In this document: piece after piece, positions 1 through 5,590 of the stretch
Numbering within the stretch: the first letter of the stretch is position 1
How the letters are laid out: every line of letters starts with the position of its first letter
Assembly: GCA_021819605.1 (NCBI GenBank)
Contig: JAKAQT010000087.1
Coordinates: 1 to 6,582, forward strand
DNA from: Thermoplasmata archaeon
Lineage (GTDB): Archaea > Thermoplasmatota > Thermoplasmata > Thermoplasmatales > Thermoplasmataceae
Direction of reading: 5' to 3'
DNA length: 6,582 bases
The notes under the pieces: model-generated
Seen by the model: only the letters and a program-made list of their open reading frames with translations
What the model was told of the DNA's origin: nothing
The model's database searches: none
Translations under genes and position numbers: made by a program

Positions 1-261
1 TCTAAATATTGCAAATATGGCACCAATAACGCCTGCAAAACCCAGAAGAAATGGAGATAAAACCGCGGTTATAACTATGAAGAAGAAAAGCGTGACAACA
101 GGCCCAATCAGAGCAGCAATCATTGCGCTGCCGAAGGATGTATCCTTACCGGAAATTATCTTTCCTGCAACGTAAATAGGAAATGACGCCAGGATCCACG
201 CCACTACAAGGACCACTATGAGGTCAACATAAGATATGACTGGGAAAATTACCATGAGCAT
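1..261 (-). CDS. Unrecognised multi-pass membrane protein, C-terminus cut by window edge
   Basis: An open frame runs from an ATG at 261 down to base 1 without a stop, giving 87 residues; the rest lies outside the window. The peptide is strongly hydrophobic. Likely membrane helices are at about residues 11-32, 46-68 and 70-86, separated by a short polar loop around 33-45 (GKIISGKD). A TGA directly precedes the first ATG in frame, so 261 is the earliest start; a second ATG at 255 is also possible. No Shine-Dalgarno motif is seen, which fits a leaderless mRNA. The gene is divergent from the HD hydrolase. I do not recognise the family and propose no function beyond an integral membrane location. 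Codon use and hydrophobicity pattern make it a convincing real gene. Confidence 0.75.
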   Translation of the reverse strand, partial: MLMVIFPVISYVDLIVVLVVAWILASFPIYVAGKIISGKDTSFGSAMIAALIGPVVTLFFFIVITAVLSPFLLGFAGVIGAIFAIFR

Positions 262-363
262 TCATAATCGGGAAGTTCTTTATGATTTTGGTACAGTTTT
301 TGGATTGGAAAAAAATGATATGTCCTCACAACCTATCCATGCAACAGGCTCAGTGTAGTCAAA
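262..363. other. Divergent intergenic region, membrane protein / HD hydrolase
   Basis: This 102-bp gap must hold the start signals of both divergent genes. It has an A-rich run with a TATA-like GATATG at about 309-322 and an A+T-rich stretch at about 277-290. Neither sits at the usual distance of about 25 nt from a start codon together with a clear TFB-recognition element. No Shine-Dalgarno sequence precedes either start. I see no hairpin or repeat worth calling. Confidence 0.3.
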
Positions 364-1518
364 ATGGTAAACAATACGTTCAAAATTATCCAGGACCCCA
401 TAAACGGCCCCGTTAAGGTTCCGTACAATCTGCAGAAGATCATTGATACCCCGGAATTTCAGAGACTGAGATATATACGGCAGCTTGGAATGTGCCATCT
501 TGTATTTCCGGGAGCCAATCACACAAGGTTTGAGCATTCGCTGGGTTCTATGTACCTGTCCCAGATGTTTGCGGACACCCTTGAGATAGAGGAAAGGGAA
601 CTCTTTATTGTGGCATCACTGCTCCACGACATTGGCCATCCCCCACTTAGTCACGGAGCTGAGGAGACCTTTGAGAAGATCACGGGACTGGATCATCTCC
701 ACGCCGGAGTTAAAATAATACTCGGGCAGGGGGATTTCTCTGGCAGCAGCATACCGGAGGTTCTTGAGGAAATAGGTATCAGTCCTCATGACGTCGCCGA
801 CATTCTGCTGTTTAAATCAAGATCGAAAAGACTCATTTCGAGACTTGTGAGCGGACCCATTGACGTTGATGAACTGGACTACCTCAGGCGGGATGCCATG
901 TACACGGGTGTTGCCATGGGAAATGTCGATCACAGGAGAATACTCAATGTTGCCAAGATTGTAGGAGATGACGTGGCCATTGAGGAAAAGGGCATCGGTA
1001 CGCTTGAATCCATTTTGATTTCAAGGATATTGATGTACAGTTCTGTTTATTTTCACAAGACATCGCGAATTGCACAAATCATGAGCGCGTATGCCATAGA
1101 CCAGAACATCGATAAGTTCAGGCATCCGTTTTCTATGACTGACAATGATTTTTATTCAATAATTTCACATGATTCCAGTATGATATCAAGGCAGATAATG
1201 GCCAGAAATTTGCACAAACCGGTATTGAGATTTCACTATACACCGGAACTGCTGGCATTAATTAAGGATGCACTCATTAAAAGCGATCTTGAGGAGTGGG
1301 AATACATAATAGATGTCATTCCGCCACTGGACTTTGCTGGCCCCGGCAGGGTAAAATCGGATATGAATGTGCTCAGCAACAATGAACTGGCTGACGTAAC
1401 GAGCCTTTCTCCACTCATAAGGACACTCAGAGAAACTCTTGAGAAAAAATCCATCATAATTTCATCAAGACTGGCAAGGACAGATCGCATAAAAGAACTC
1501 CTTGGAACCATTCAGTGA
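364..1518 (+). CDS. HD-domain phosphohydrolase, SAMHD1/COG1078-like
   Basis: A 384-residue cytosolic protein of the HD superfamily, of the group that includes dNTP triphosphohydrolases such as SAMHD1. The N-terminus has the typical opening IIQDPINGPV (8-17) followed by FQRLRYIRQLG (32-42). The metal site is complete: His58 in the RFEHSLG motif, His88-Asp89 in LLHDIGHPPLSH (86-97), and Asp169 in the PIDVDELDYLRRD segment (165-177). The region after about 190 is helical and typical of the family. ATG 364 is the only start candidate after an in-frame TGA at 316-318. The gene ends only 7 bp before the stop of the convergent acetyltransferase. dNTP hydrolysis is a family-based guess; the substrate could be another nucleotide or phosphoester. 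The family assignment is secure. Confidence 0.92.
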   Translation: MVNNTFKIIQDPINGPVKVPYNLQKIIDTPEFQRLRYIRQLGMCHLVFPGANHTRFEHSLGSMYLSQMFADTLEIEERELFIVASLLHDIGHPPLSHGAEETFEKITGLDHLHAGVKIILGQGDFSGSSIPEVLEEIGISPHDVADILLFKSRSKRLISRLVSGPIDVDELDYLRRDAMYTGVAMGNVDHRRILNVAKIVGDDVAIEEKGIGTLESILISRILMYSSVYFHKTSRIAQIMSAYAIDQNIDKFRHPFSMTDNDFYSIISHDSSMISRQIMARNLHKPVLRFHYTPELLALIKDALIKSDLEEWEYIIDVIPPLDFAGPGRVKSDMNVLSNNELADVTSLSPLIRTLRETLEKKSIIISSRLARTDRIKELLGTIQ

Positions 1519-1525
1519 TTCCATG

Positions 1526-1984
1526 TCAATTCAACTTCAGATCCTTTATCATGCGATAAGCTCCTCTTGATCCATCGTATAGCTCGTGATAGTATTTTGG
1601 CATATGCTCAATGATCTCGTAGCCATGCTTTCTGTAGAAATTAATTGCCTGGATGTTTCTGTCCCTGACCTCAAGAACAGAATTCGCGAAACCTCTTGAA
1701 GACATCTCCTTCTCAATGGCGTCAAGCAATAAACCTCCTGTTCCATTTCCCTGATATTCAGGATCAACCGCTATACTCTCTATATCTGCGGATTGATCGC
1801 CGAGAGGCAGAGCCACCACATAACCCACAACCATTTCATTATCAACGGCAACAAGACTGAATGCCTGCGGATTTCTGAAAACATGTTCAAGCATTCTCCG
1901 CGTGTAAGGACCCACTGGAAAGGCTCTCTGTTCAAGTAGTACTATGCCATCCAGATGTGACGCCTGAAAGGGGACGATCTTCAC
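1526..1984 (-). CDS. rimI: GNAT N-acetyltransferase, RimI/Ard1-like
   Basis: A 152-residue single-domain GNAT protein that transfers acetyl from acetyl-CoA, most likely to protein N-termini. The acetyl-CoA pyrophosphate loop is QGNGTG at 78-83, preceded by the strand IESIAVDPEY (68-77). The C-terminal half carries the RimI/Ard1 signature LEVRDRN (104-110) followed by AINFYRKHGY (113-122), and ends in YRMIKDL. The start is GTG (1984-1982), the most upstream start possible because an in-frame TAA lies three codons before it; it also preserves the N-terminal strand and the AFP segment (21-23). The gene converges on the HD hydrolase and diverges from ribB. Family membership is clear. Whether it acts on ribosomal protein S18, on many N-termini as archaeal Ard1 does, or on something else cannot be read from sequence. 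Confidence 0.88.
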   Translation of the reverse strand: MKIVPFQASHLDGIVLLEQRAFPVGPYTRRMLEHVFRNPQAFSLVAVDNEMVVGYVVALPLGDQSADIESIAVDPEYQGNGTGGLLLDAIEKEMSSRGFANSVLEVRDRNIQAINFYRKHGYEIIEHMPKYYHELYDGSRGAYRMIKDLKLN

Positions 1985-2003
1985 AAGACCTTAACGTAGT
2001 CAG

Positions 2004-2018
2004 CCTGATAATCTTTTC
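2004..2018 (-). promoter_or_regulatory. Possible promoter of the acetyltransferase gene
   Basis: Read on the minus strand, a purine-rich GAAAA precedes the A+T-rich GATTATCA centred near 2010. That is about 26 nt upstream of the GTG start at 1984, the spacing expected for an archaeal BRE/TATA pair driving a leaderless mRNA. The match to a TATA box is weak. Confidence 0.35.
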
Positions 2019-2025
2019 AAATACA

Positions 2026-2049
2026 TAATGACTCAAATTAGAGTAATTA
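2026..2049. promoter_or_regulatory. 24-bp imperfect palindrome, candidate operator for the riboflavin operon
   Basis: Ten of twelve base pairs across the dyad are symmetric. The half-sites are TAATgACTCaAA and TTaGAGTaATTA; only the pairs 2030/2045 and 2035/2040 break symmetry. The site ends about 7 bp before the ribB TATA box and lies about 8 bp from the putative promoter of the divergent acetyltransferase. Its size and symmetry are what a dimeric DNA-binding regulator would contact. In archaea, a known flavin regulator is RbkR, a riboflavin kinase fused to a winged helix. Linking this site to RbkR is inference; I did not match it to a published motif. Confidence 0.55.
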
Positions 2050-2055
2050 CCATCA

Positions 2056-2067
2056 ATTTAATAAATA
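2056..2067 (+). promoter_or_regulatory. TATA box of the ribB operon
   Basis: The A+T-rich ATTTAATAAATA is centred about 24 nt upstream of the ribB ATG at 2086. This is the position expected if transcription starts at or within a base or two of the ATG, giving a leaderless mRNA. There is no Shine-Dalgarno sequence before ribB, which agrees. A leaderless start also rules out a 5'-UTR riboswitch. Confidence 0.6.
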
Positions 2068-2085
2068 GCCCTGCAATTCAATTTT

Positions 2086-2787
2086 ATGATATCAGAAGCC
2101 ATTCAGAGCTTTAGATCGGGGAAACCTGTCCTGATCTTTGATTCCCAGGATAGGGAGGGTGAAACGGACATAGTTTTTCCGTCACAATTTGTCAATATTG
2201 AAGCAATGAAATTCATGAGAAAAAACGGTGGTGGCCTCATCTGCACGACCATGAAGGAAACTGATGCAGCCAGGATAGGCCTGCCTTTCATTGAGGATTT
2301 TTACAGGGAACACCTTGGGCTTGGGCAGAAAGTACTCGACGCTTCCGATCTGAGATACGATACCAACAGTTCATTTTCCGTTACAATAAACCACAGAAAC
2401 ACATTCACAGGTGTTCCTGACCGAGACAGAGCGTTTACCATTTCGGCATTTGCGTCATATCTGCAGGGCCTCTCGACATATAACGGTACAGCACGGGATG
2501 TCTTTTCAAGCCAGTTCAGAATTCCGGGGCATGTAATACTCCTGATCGCAAGGGATGGATACTTTGCCAGAAGAAGAGGACACACTGAACTCAGTACTTA
2601 TCTAGTTGAAAGTGCCGGCCTCATTCCCTCGGCAACAATTGTTGAGATGCTCGATGACAATGGCTATTCTCTTTCCCATGACAAAGCCAGGAAATTTGCA
2701 GAAGACCATTCGCTAACATTTATAGAAGGAAAATACATCATCGACCAGTGGGCGAATGATCAGAGTCATGGCTACGGGAGTTTTTGA
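2086..2787 (+). CDS. ribB: 3,4-dihydroxy-2-butanone 4-phosphate synthase
   Basis: A 233-residue cytosolic enzyme that converts ribulose 5-phosphate to 3,4-dihydroxy-2-butanone 4-phosphate plus formate, supplying the four-carbon unit for lumazine. Family motifs appear in order: the acidic metal/substrate loop DREGETD (22-28), GGGLICTTM (48-56), TGVPDRDRAFTI (108-119), RIPGHV (145-150) and RRGHTE (163-168). It is a stand-alone protein, as usual in archaea, not the bacterial RibB-RibA fusion; length fits archaeal homologues. It is first in the operon, with a TATA box placed for a leaderless ATG start. The last ten or so residues (from 224) are encoded within the ribL overlap and look like an unstructured tail (SHGYGSF). 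Function is considered secure. Confidence 0.95.
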   Translation: MISEAIQSFRSGKPVLIFDSQDREGETDIVFPSQFVNIEAMKFMRKNGGGLICTTMKETDAARIGLPFIEDFYREHLGLGQKVLDASDLRYDTNSSFSVTINHRNTFTGVPDRDRAFTISAFASYLQGLSTYNGTARDVFSSQFRIPGHVILLIARDGYFARRRGHTELSTYLVESAGLIPSATIVEMLDDNGYSLSHDKARKFAEDHSLTFIEGKYIIDQWANDQSHGYGSF

Positions 2788-3187
2788 CATTATTCATCTT
2801 GGACATATTCATTATCTCACCGAATCTAAAAAACTTGGAGATGAACTTGTGGTTGTAGTTGCCAGAGATTCCACGGCCATTAGAAACGGAAAGAAACCGA
2901 TTTTTGATGAGGAATCCAGAATGGCAATAGTGTCCCAGTTGAAGCCTGTTGACACGGCAGTCCTTGGCCATGAGGGGGATATGTTCCAGACAGTAAGGGA
3001 ACTGAGGCCCAATATCATAACGCTGGGTTACGATCAGAAGTTTGATCCGGAGACTATCAGAACCAGATGCCGGGATATGGGGCTTAATACTGAGGTTGTC
3101 AGAATCTCAGGATTCAATGCTTCAAAGTACAGAGGGAGTTCAGACGTGAGAAAGAGGCTCCTTGAGGTCATAGAGGGTGGAATTTGA
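2756..3187 (+). CDS. ribL: FAD synthetase (FMN adenylyltransferase), archaeal RibL
   Basis: A 143-residue nucleotidyltransferase of the cytidylyltransferase-like HxGH family. It should transfer AMP from ATP to FMN to give FAD, the last step of flavin cofactor synthesis. The nucleotide-binding opening is ATGVFDIIHLGH (6-17), followed by GDELVVVVARD (28-38), LKPVD (62-66), LGYDQKF (90-96) and the C-terminal GSSDVRKRL (127-135), which replaces the ISSTKIR-like motif. ATG 2756 is chosen because it gives the strand residues IRV before the motif as in other family members; ATG 2768 is less likely. It overlaps ribB by 32 nt. The protein has one cysteine only, Cys105. Glycerol-3-phosphate or other cytidylyltransferases share this fold, but the flavin operon context favours RibL. 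Confidence 0.9.
   Translation: MIRVMATGVFDIIHLGHIHYLTESKKLGDELVVVVARDSTAIRNGKKPIFDEESRMAIVSQLKPVDTAVLGHEGDMFQTVRELRPNIITLGYDQKFDPETIRTRCRDMGLNTEVVRISGFNASKYRGSSDVRKRLLEVIEGGI
3173..3180 (+). promoter_or_regulatory. Weak ribosome binding site before ribC
   Basis: GAGGGTGG lies 3 nt before the TTG at 3184, with another GAGGT at 3164-3168. Both are partial matches to the archaeal anti-Shine-Dalgarno sequence and support use of the overlapping TTG start rather than a downstream codon. Confidence 0.35.
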
Positions 3188-3675
3188 AAAAATTCGGAGT
3201 TGTTGACACTACCTTCGCAAGATTCGATATGGGATCGGCCATAATAGATGAGCTTAACTCCACGGGGACAGGCTTTGTTACTGTCAGGTACACAGTACCC
3301 GGCATAAAGGATATTCCAGTTGCAGCCAAGAAACTCATTGAGGAACAGCAATGTGACATAGTGATTGCCTGCGGAATGCCCGGGGCCAAACCAGTGGACA
3401 AGATCTCAGCACAGGTTGCCTCCATGGGAATCATGCAGGTTCAATTGATGACAAACAGACATGTCATAGAAGTATTTGTGCATGAAGATGAGGCCTCAAG
3501 CCCGTCTGAACTTGCCTGGCTATCAGAAAGGAGAGCACGGGAACATGCACTAAATGCCTATAATCTCATTTTCAGGCCGGGAAAACTGACAGAGAATGCC
3601 GGAAAGGGACTGAGGCAGGGATACGAAGATGTGGGTTCGGTAGAAGAGCCAAAAAACACAGGAATCAGACACTGA
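3184..3675 (+). CDS. ribC: Riboflavin synthase, archaeal type
   Basis: A 163-residue enzyme that dismutates two molecules of 6,7-dimethyl-8-ribityllumazine into riboflavin and 5-amino-6-ribitylaminouracil. This is the archaeal type, related to lumazine synthase and not to the bacterial/eukaryotic RibE. Diagnostic blocks are GVVDTTFARFDM (5-16), TVPGIKDIPVAAKKL (37-51), ACGMPG (62-67), QLMTNRHVIEVFVHEDEA (87-104), WLSERRAREHA (112-122) and GKGLRQGYEDVG (140-151). The TTG start overlaps the ribL stop as TTGA. It is chosen because the protein then opens KKFGVVDTTFAR, as expected for the family, and there is no ATG before residue 16. The tail after about 150 is polar and probably flexible. Confidence 0.95.
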   Translation: MKKFGVVDTTFARFDMGSAIIDELNSTGTGFVTVRYTVPGIKDIPVAAKKLIEEQQCDIVIACGMPGAKPVDKISAQVASMGIMQVQLMTNRHVIEVFVHEDEASSPSELAWLSERRAREHALNAYNLIFRPGKLTENAGKGLRQGYEDVGSVEEPKNTGIRH

Positions 3676-3676
3676 T

Positions 3677-3680
3677 GGAG
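3677..3680 (+). promoter_or_regulatory. Ribosome binding site of ribH
   Basis: GGAG in the 14-nt ribC-ribH gap sits 9 nt before the ribH ATG at 3690. It lets ribH be translated independently of ribC, unlike the other, overlapping junctions of the operon. Confidence 0.45.
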
Positions 3681-3689
3681 TTGTAAGAA

Positions 3690-4097
3690 ATGAAAATAGG
3701 AATTGTTGTATCGGAATATAATTATGACATAACCATGATGATGCTACAGAGAGCGCAGGAGCATGCTGCCTTCATGAATCTTGAGGTAACGCATGTTCTG
3801 AAGGTGCCCGGAACCTTTGACATTCCGCTGGGGGTAAAAAAGATCCTGGAAAAGAAGGATGTGGATGGCGCGGTTACCCTGGGAGCGGTCATAAAGGGTG
3901 AGACGGATCATGATCAGATAATAATGCAGAATGCCGCCAGGAAGATTGAAGACCTTTCTGTTGAGTATTCAAAACCTGTTGCGCTTGGGATTTCAGGCCC
4001 GAACCAGACCAGGCTTCAGGCACAGGCCAGGATAGAGATGGCAAGGGATGCCGTGGAGAGTGTGGCAAAAATGCTCAGGAGGCTGTCTGAACTTTGA
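3690..4097 (+). CDS. ribH: 6,7-dimethyl-8-ribityllumazine synthase
   Basis: A 135-residue enzyme that condenses 3,4-dihydroxy-2-butanone 4-phosphate with 5-amino-6-ribitylaminouracil to give lumazine, the substrate of RibC. Members of this family usually assemble into pentamers or icosahedral shells. Family blocks are VVSEYNYDIT (6-15), VPGTFDIPLGVKKIL (39-53), the loop GAVIKGETDHD (65-75), whose His74 corresponds to the catalytic histidine, and GISGPNQTRLQAQAR (100-114), with Arg114 at the phosphate-binding position. ATG 3690 has a GGAG 9 nt upstream. The stop codon overlaps the next gene's TTG. The protein shares the VPGxxDxP core with neighbouring RibC, so the two adjacent genes are visible paralogues. 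Function is secure. Confidence 0.95.
   Translation: MKIGIVVSEYNYDITMMMLQRAQEHAAFMNLEVTHVLKVPGTFDIPLGVKKILEKKDVDGAVTLGAVIKGETDHDQIIMQNAARKIEDLSVEYSKPVALGISGPNQTRLQAQARIEMARDAVESVAKMLRRLSEL
4077..4082 (+). promoter_or_regulatory. Ribosome binding site of the metallohydrolase, inside ribH
   Basis: A full AGGAGG near the 3' end of ribH lies 11 nt before the TTG at 4094. It supports that TTG as the true start and suggests coupled translation of ribH and the hydrolase. Confidence 0.55.
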
Positions 4098-4711
4098 ACC
4101 TGCCGGAGGATATAAAGCAGATTCCGGGTACTACGGCTCACTGTTACTCACTGAAGATTGGGGACCTTAACATCCTGGTTGATGCTGGAATGAAATCATC
4201 CGGGCACAAGATAATAGCATTCTATGAGAATATGAAGATGAAACCCGATGTGGTACTTATTACTCACTACCATCCAGACCATATAGGGGGGCTGGCAATG
4301 ATTGTTTCCCACTTCTCGCCGGCAGTTTACGTGCCTGATCTGGAGGTGGATGTGGTCAGAGGAAAAGCAAATGTAAAGCCGGCTAAATCCCTGATTTCAA
4401 GGATGGTTGCTGGTATTTCCAGAACAGAGCCAGTCAGCGATGTTCATCCTGTATCGGAAATCAGCATTGAAGGAATAACTCCAGTTGCTACACACGGGCA
4501 TACGCCAGGAAGTACATCCTACTACGTTGAAAAAGATAGGGCAGTGTTTGTCGGGGATGCACTCCTGAAGAAGGGATCAGAAATAACTGTAAATAAAGCC
4601 TTTACAATCGATTATGACGAAGCCCTTAGATCAAAAGAAATGATTCTTGGCATGAAGCCATCGTGGATACTGCCCGGTCACGGATCAGTGATCCAGTTTG
4701 GAAATGCTTGA
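4094..4711 (+). CDS. Metallo-beta-lactamase-fold hydrolase in the riboflavin operon
   Basis: A 205-residue single-domain MBL-fold metallohydrolase, probably cytosolic, with no signal peptide. The two-metal site looks complete: THYHPDHIGG (57-66) gives His58, His60, Asp62 and His63; His136 is in THGHTPGS (133-140); Asp155 in FVGDALL; His196 in LPGHGS (193-198). The N-terminal strand ILVDAG (27-32) is also typical. This is the glyoxalase II-like size and layout. The TTG start overlaps the ribH TGA as TTGA and has AGGAGG upstream; the next in-frame ATG (residue 33) would remove the first strand. The 3' end overlaps mptA by 27 bp on the other strand. The substrate is unknown. Its place as last gene of a flavin operon suggests a flavin- or pterin-pathway phosphoester or a thioester, but that is inference. 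Confidence 0.88.
   Translation: MNLPEDIKQIPGTTAHCYSLKIGDLNILVDAGMKSSGHKIIAFYENMKMKPDVVLITHYHPDHIGGLAMIVSHFSPAVYVPDLEVDVVRGKANVKPAKSLISRMVAGISRTEPVSDVHPVSEISIEGITPVATHGHTPGSTSYYVEKDRAVFVGDALLKKGSEITVNKAFTIDYDEALRSKEMILGMKPSWILPGHGSVIQFGNA
4682..4694. repeat. Perfect 13-bp palindrome at the convergent gene ends
   Basis: GGATCA-G-TGATCC is a perfect 6+1+6 inverted repeat covering the last codons and stop of mptA and the end of the metallohydrolase. There is no adjacent T-run on either strand, so a terminator role is not supported. Confidence 0.4.
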
Positions 4712-5590
4712 TCTAAGTTCGCCCAGCGTGGTATTTATCTCAGCATAGGCATTGTGTGGATGTATGCTTTCCTCGCTCTCTGACGAGACAATGACCCTCG
4801 TTCTGTCCGGAAAATCACTGTATTTTGGCAGGATTTCTGCGGCAATATCCCGAACAATATCCTCAACGAACTTTGGATTCTTGTGTGCATTGTAAACCAG
4901 TTCACCCTCATCGATCCTTTTGAGAAGTGAGTGCAGTGATCCTCCCAGGACCTTCTCACATATCCCTATGAGATCGTCTGCCTCTATGCTCCTCCCTGCA
5001 GAGGCCTGCATCATCAATCTGACGTGGTTCCTCTGGTTGTGTGTTATTGAAGGAATTCTGTTCAGGATTTGATCGTTGCCTGGAAAATCACGTGAAATAA
5101 GTGCACGCGTGGTTTCCATGGCGCAGGGGCAAGCATTCAAGCCTGTGACGTTAACCCCAACCATCTTGTGGGATTCTCCATTTCTTTTAAGGACAGATTC
5201 ACCCTCTAATTTATAAGGCACAATGATGCGGCTGTTTCCATTTTTTGATTTTTTCTCTCGCATGTAATCGGCTGATACACTGACCCTACATTGGGTGGAG
5301 TAAGGCAGTTTCTGGAGCACCTTCTCTGCAATTTGAAGGCTAAGGTCCTCTATGCTTGGGACCACCCCGTTCTCCAGAATGATCTCATTTATTGCCTCAA
5401 TCTTTCTTGAAAAATCAGCGCCTTTCCTGTTTGCAGGCAGATCAACATAAATGTCAATCCTTGTCAAAAGATCTATTTCCCTGCCGTCACGGCTTACCCT
5501 GACAGGATACGTGATGCCTTTAAGCCCGACGCTCGTAATTGGAATCGAAACTCTTGGCTTCTCAGCCTGAACATCAACAAGATCGATCAC
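4685..5590 (-). CDS. mptA: GTP cyclohydrolase, MptA/FolE2 family (COG1469)
   Basis: A 301-residue enzyme that opens the guanine ring of GTP at the start of pterin synthesis. Archaeal MptA yields 7,8-dihydroneopterin 2',3'-cyclic phosphate, whereas bacterial FolE2 of the same family yields the triphosphate. Hallmarks are DVQ (6-8), IPITSVGLKGI (16-26), DLPANRKGADFSR (50-62), the cysteine motif GLNACPCAM (150-158), THNQRNHVR (183-191), and NPKFVEDIVRD (238-248) near the C-terminus. The GTG start overlaps the prefoldin stop as GTGA. It is last in the pcc1-prefoldin-mptA operon and overlaps the metallohydrolase tail to tail. The family is certain; the exact product (cyclic phosphate or triphosphate), and hence folate, methanopterin-like or archaeosine use, is not decided by sequence here. 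Confidence 0.92.
   Translation of the reverse strand: MIDLVDVQAEKPRVSIPITSVGLKGITYPVRVSRDGREIDLLTRIDIYVDLPANRKGADFSRKIEAINEIILENGVVPSIEDLSLQIAEKVLQKLPYSTQCRVSVSADYMREKKSKNGNSRIIVPYKLEGESVLKRNGESHKMVGVNVTGLNACPCAMETTRALISRDFPGNDQILNRIPSITHNQRNHVRLMMQASAGRSIEADDLIGICEKVLGGSLHSLLKRIDEGELVYNAHKNPKFVEDIVRDIAAEILPKYSDFPDRTRVIVSSESEESIHPHNAYAEINTTLGELRSSISKLDH

Noticed and set aside
280..537. Minus-strand ORF of 85 codons
   Set aside because: It lies mostly opposite the first part of the HD hydrolase, which has clear motifs on the other strand, and its peptide has no domain features.
364..1518. HD hydrolase as the MptB cyclic phosphodiesterase partner of mptA
   Set aside because: Its motifs and length fit the SAMHD1/COG1078 group rather than MptB, and it is separated from mptA by several genes on other transcripts.
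1985..2085. FMN riboswitch before ribB
   Set aside because: The TATA box lies about 24 nt before the ATG, leaving essentially no leader RNA, and no conserved RFN-element helices are visible.
3034..3434. Minus-strand ORFs of 105 and 88 codons opposite ribL/ribC
   Set aside because: They are antisense shadows of well-conserved plus-strand genes with no family resemblance.
4682..4694. Palindrome as an intrinsic bidirectional terminator
   Set aside because: There is no T-run on either side, and archaeal termination relies mainly on T-rich tracts.
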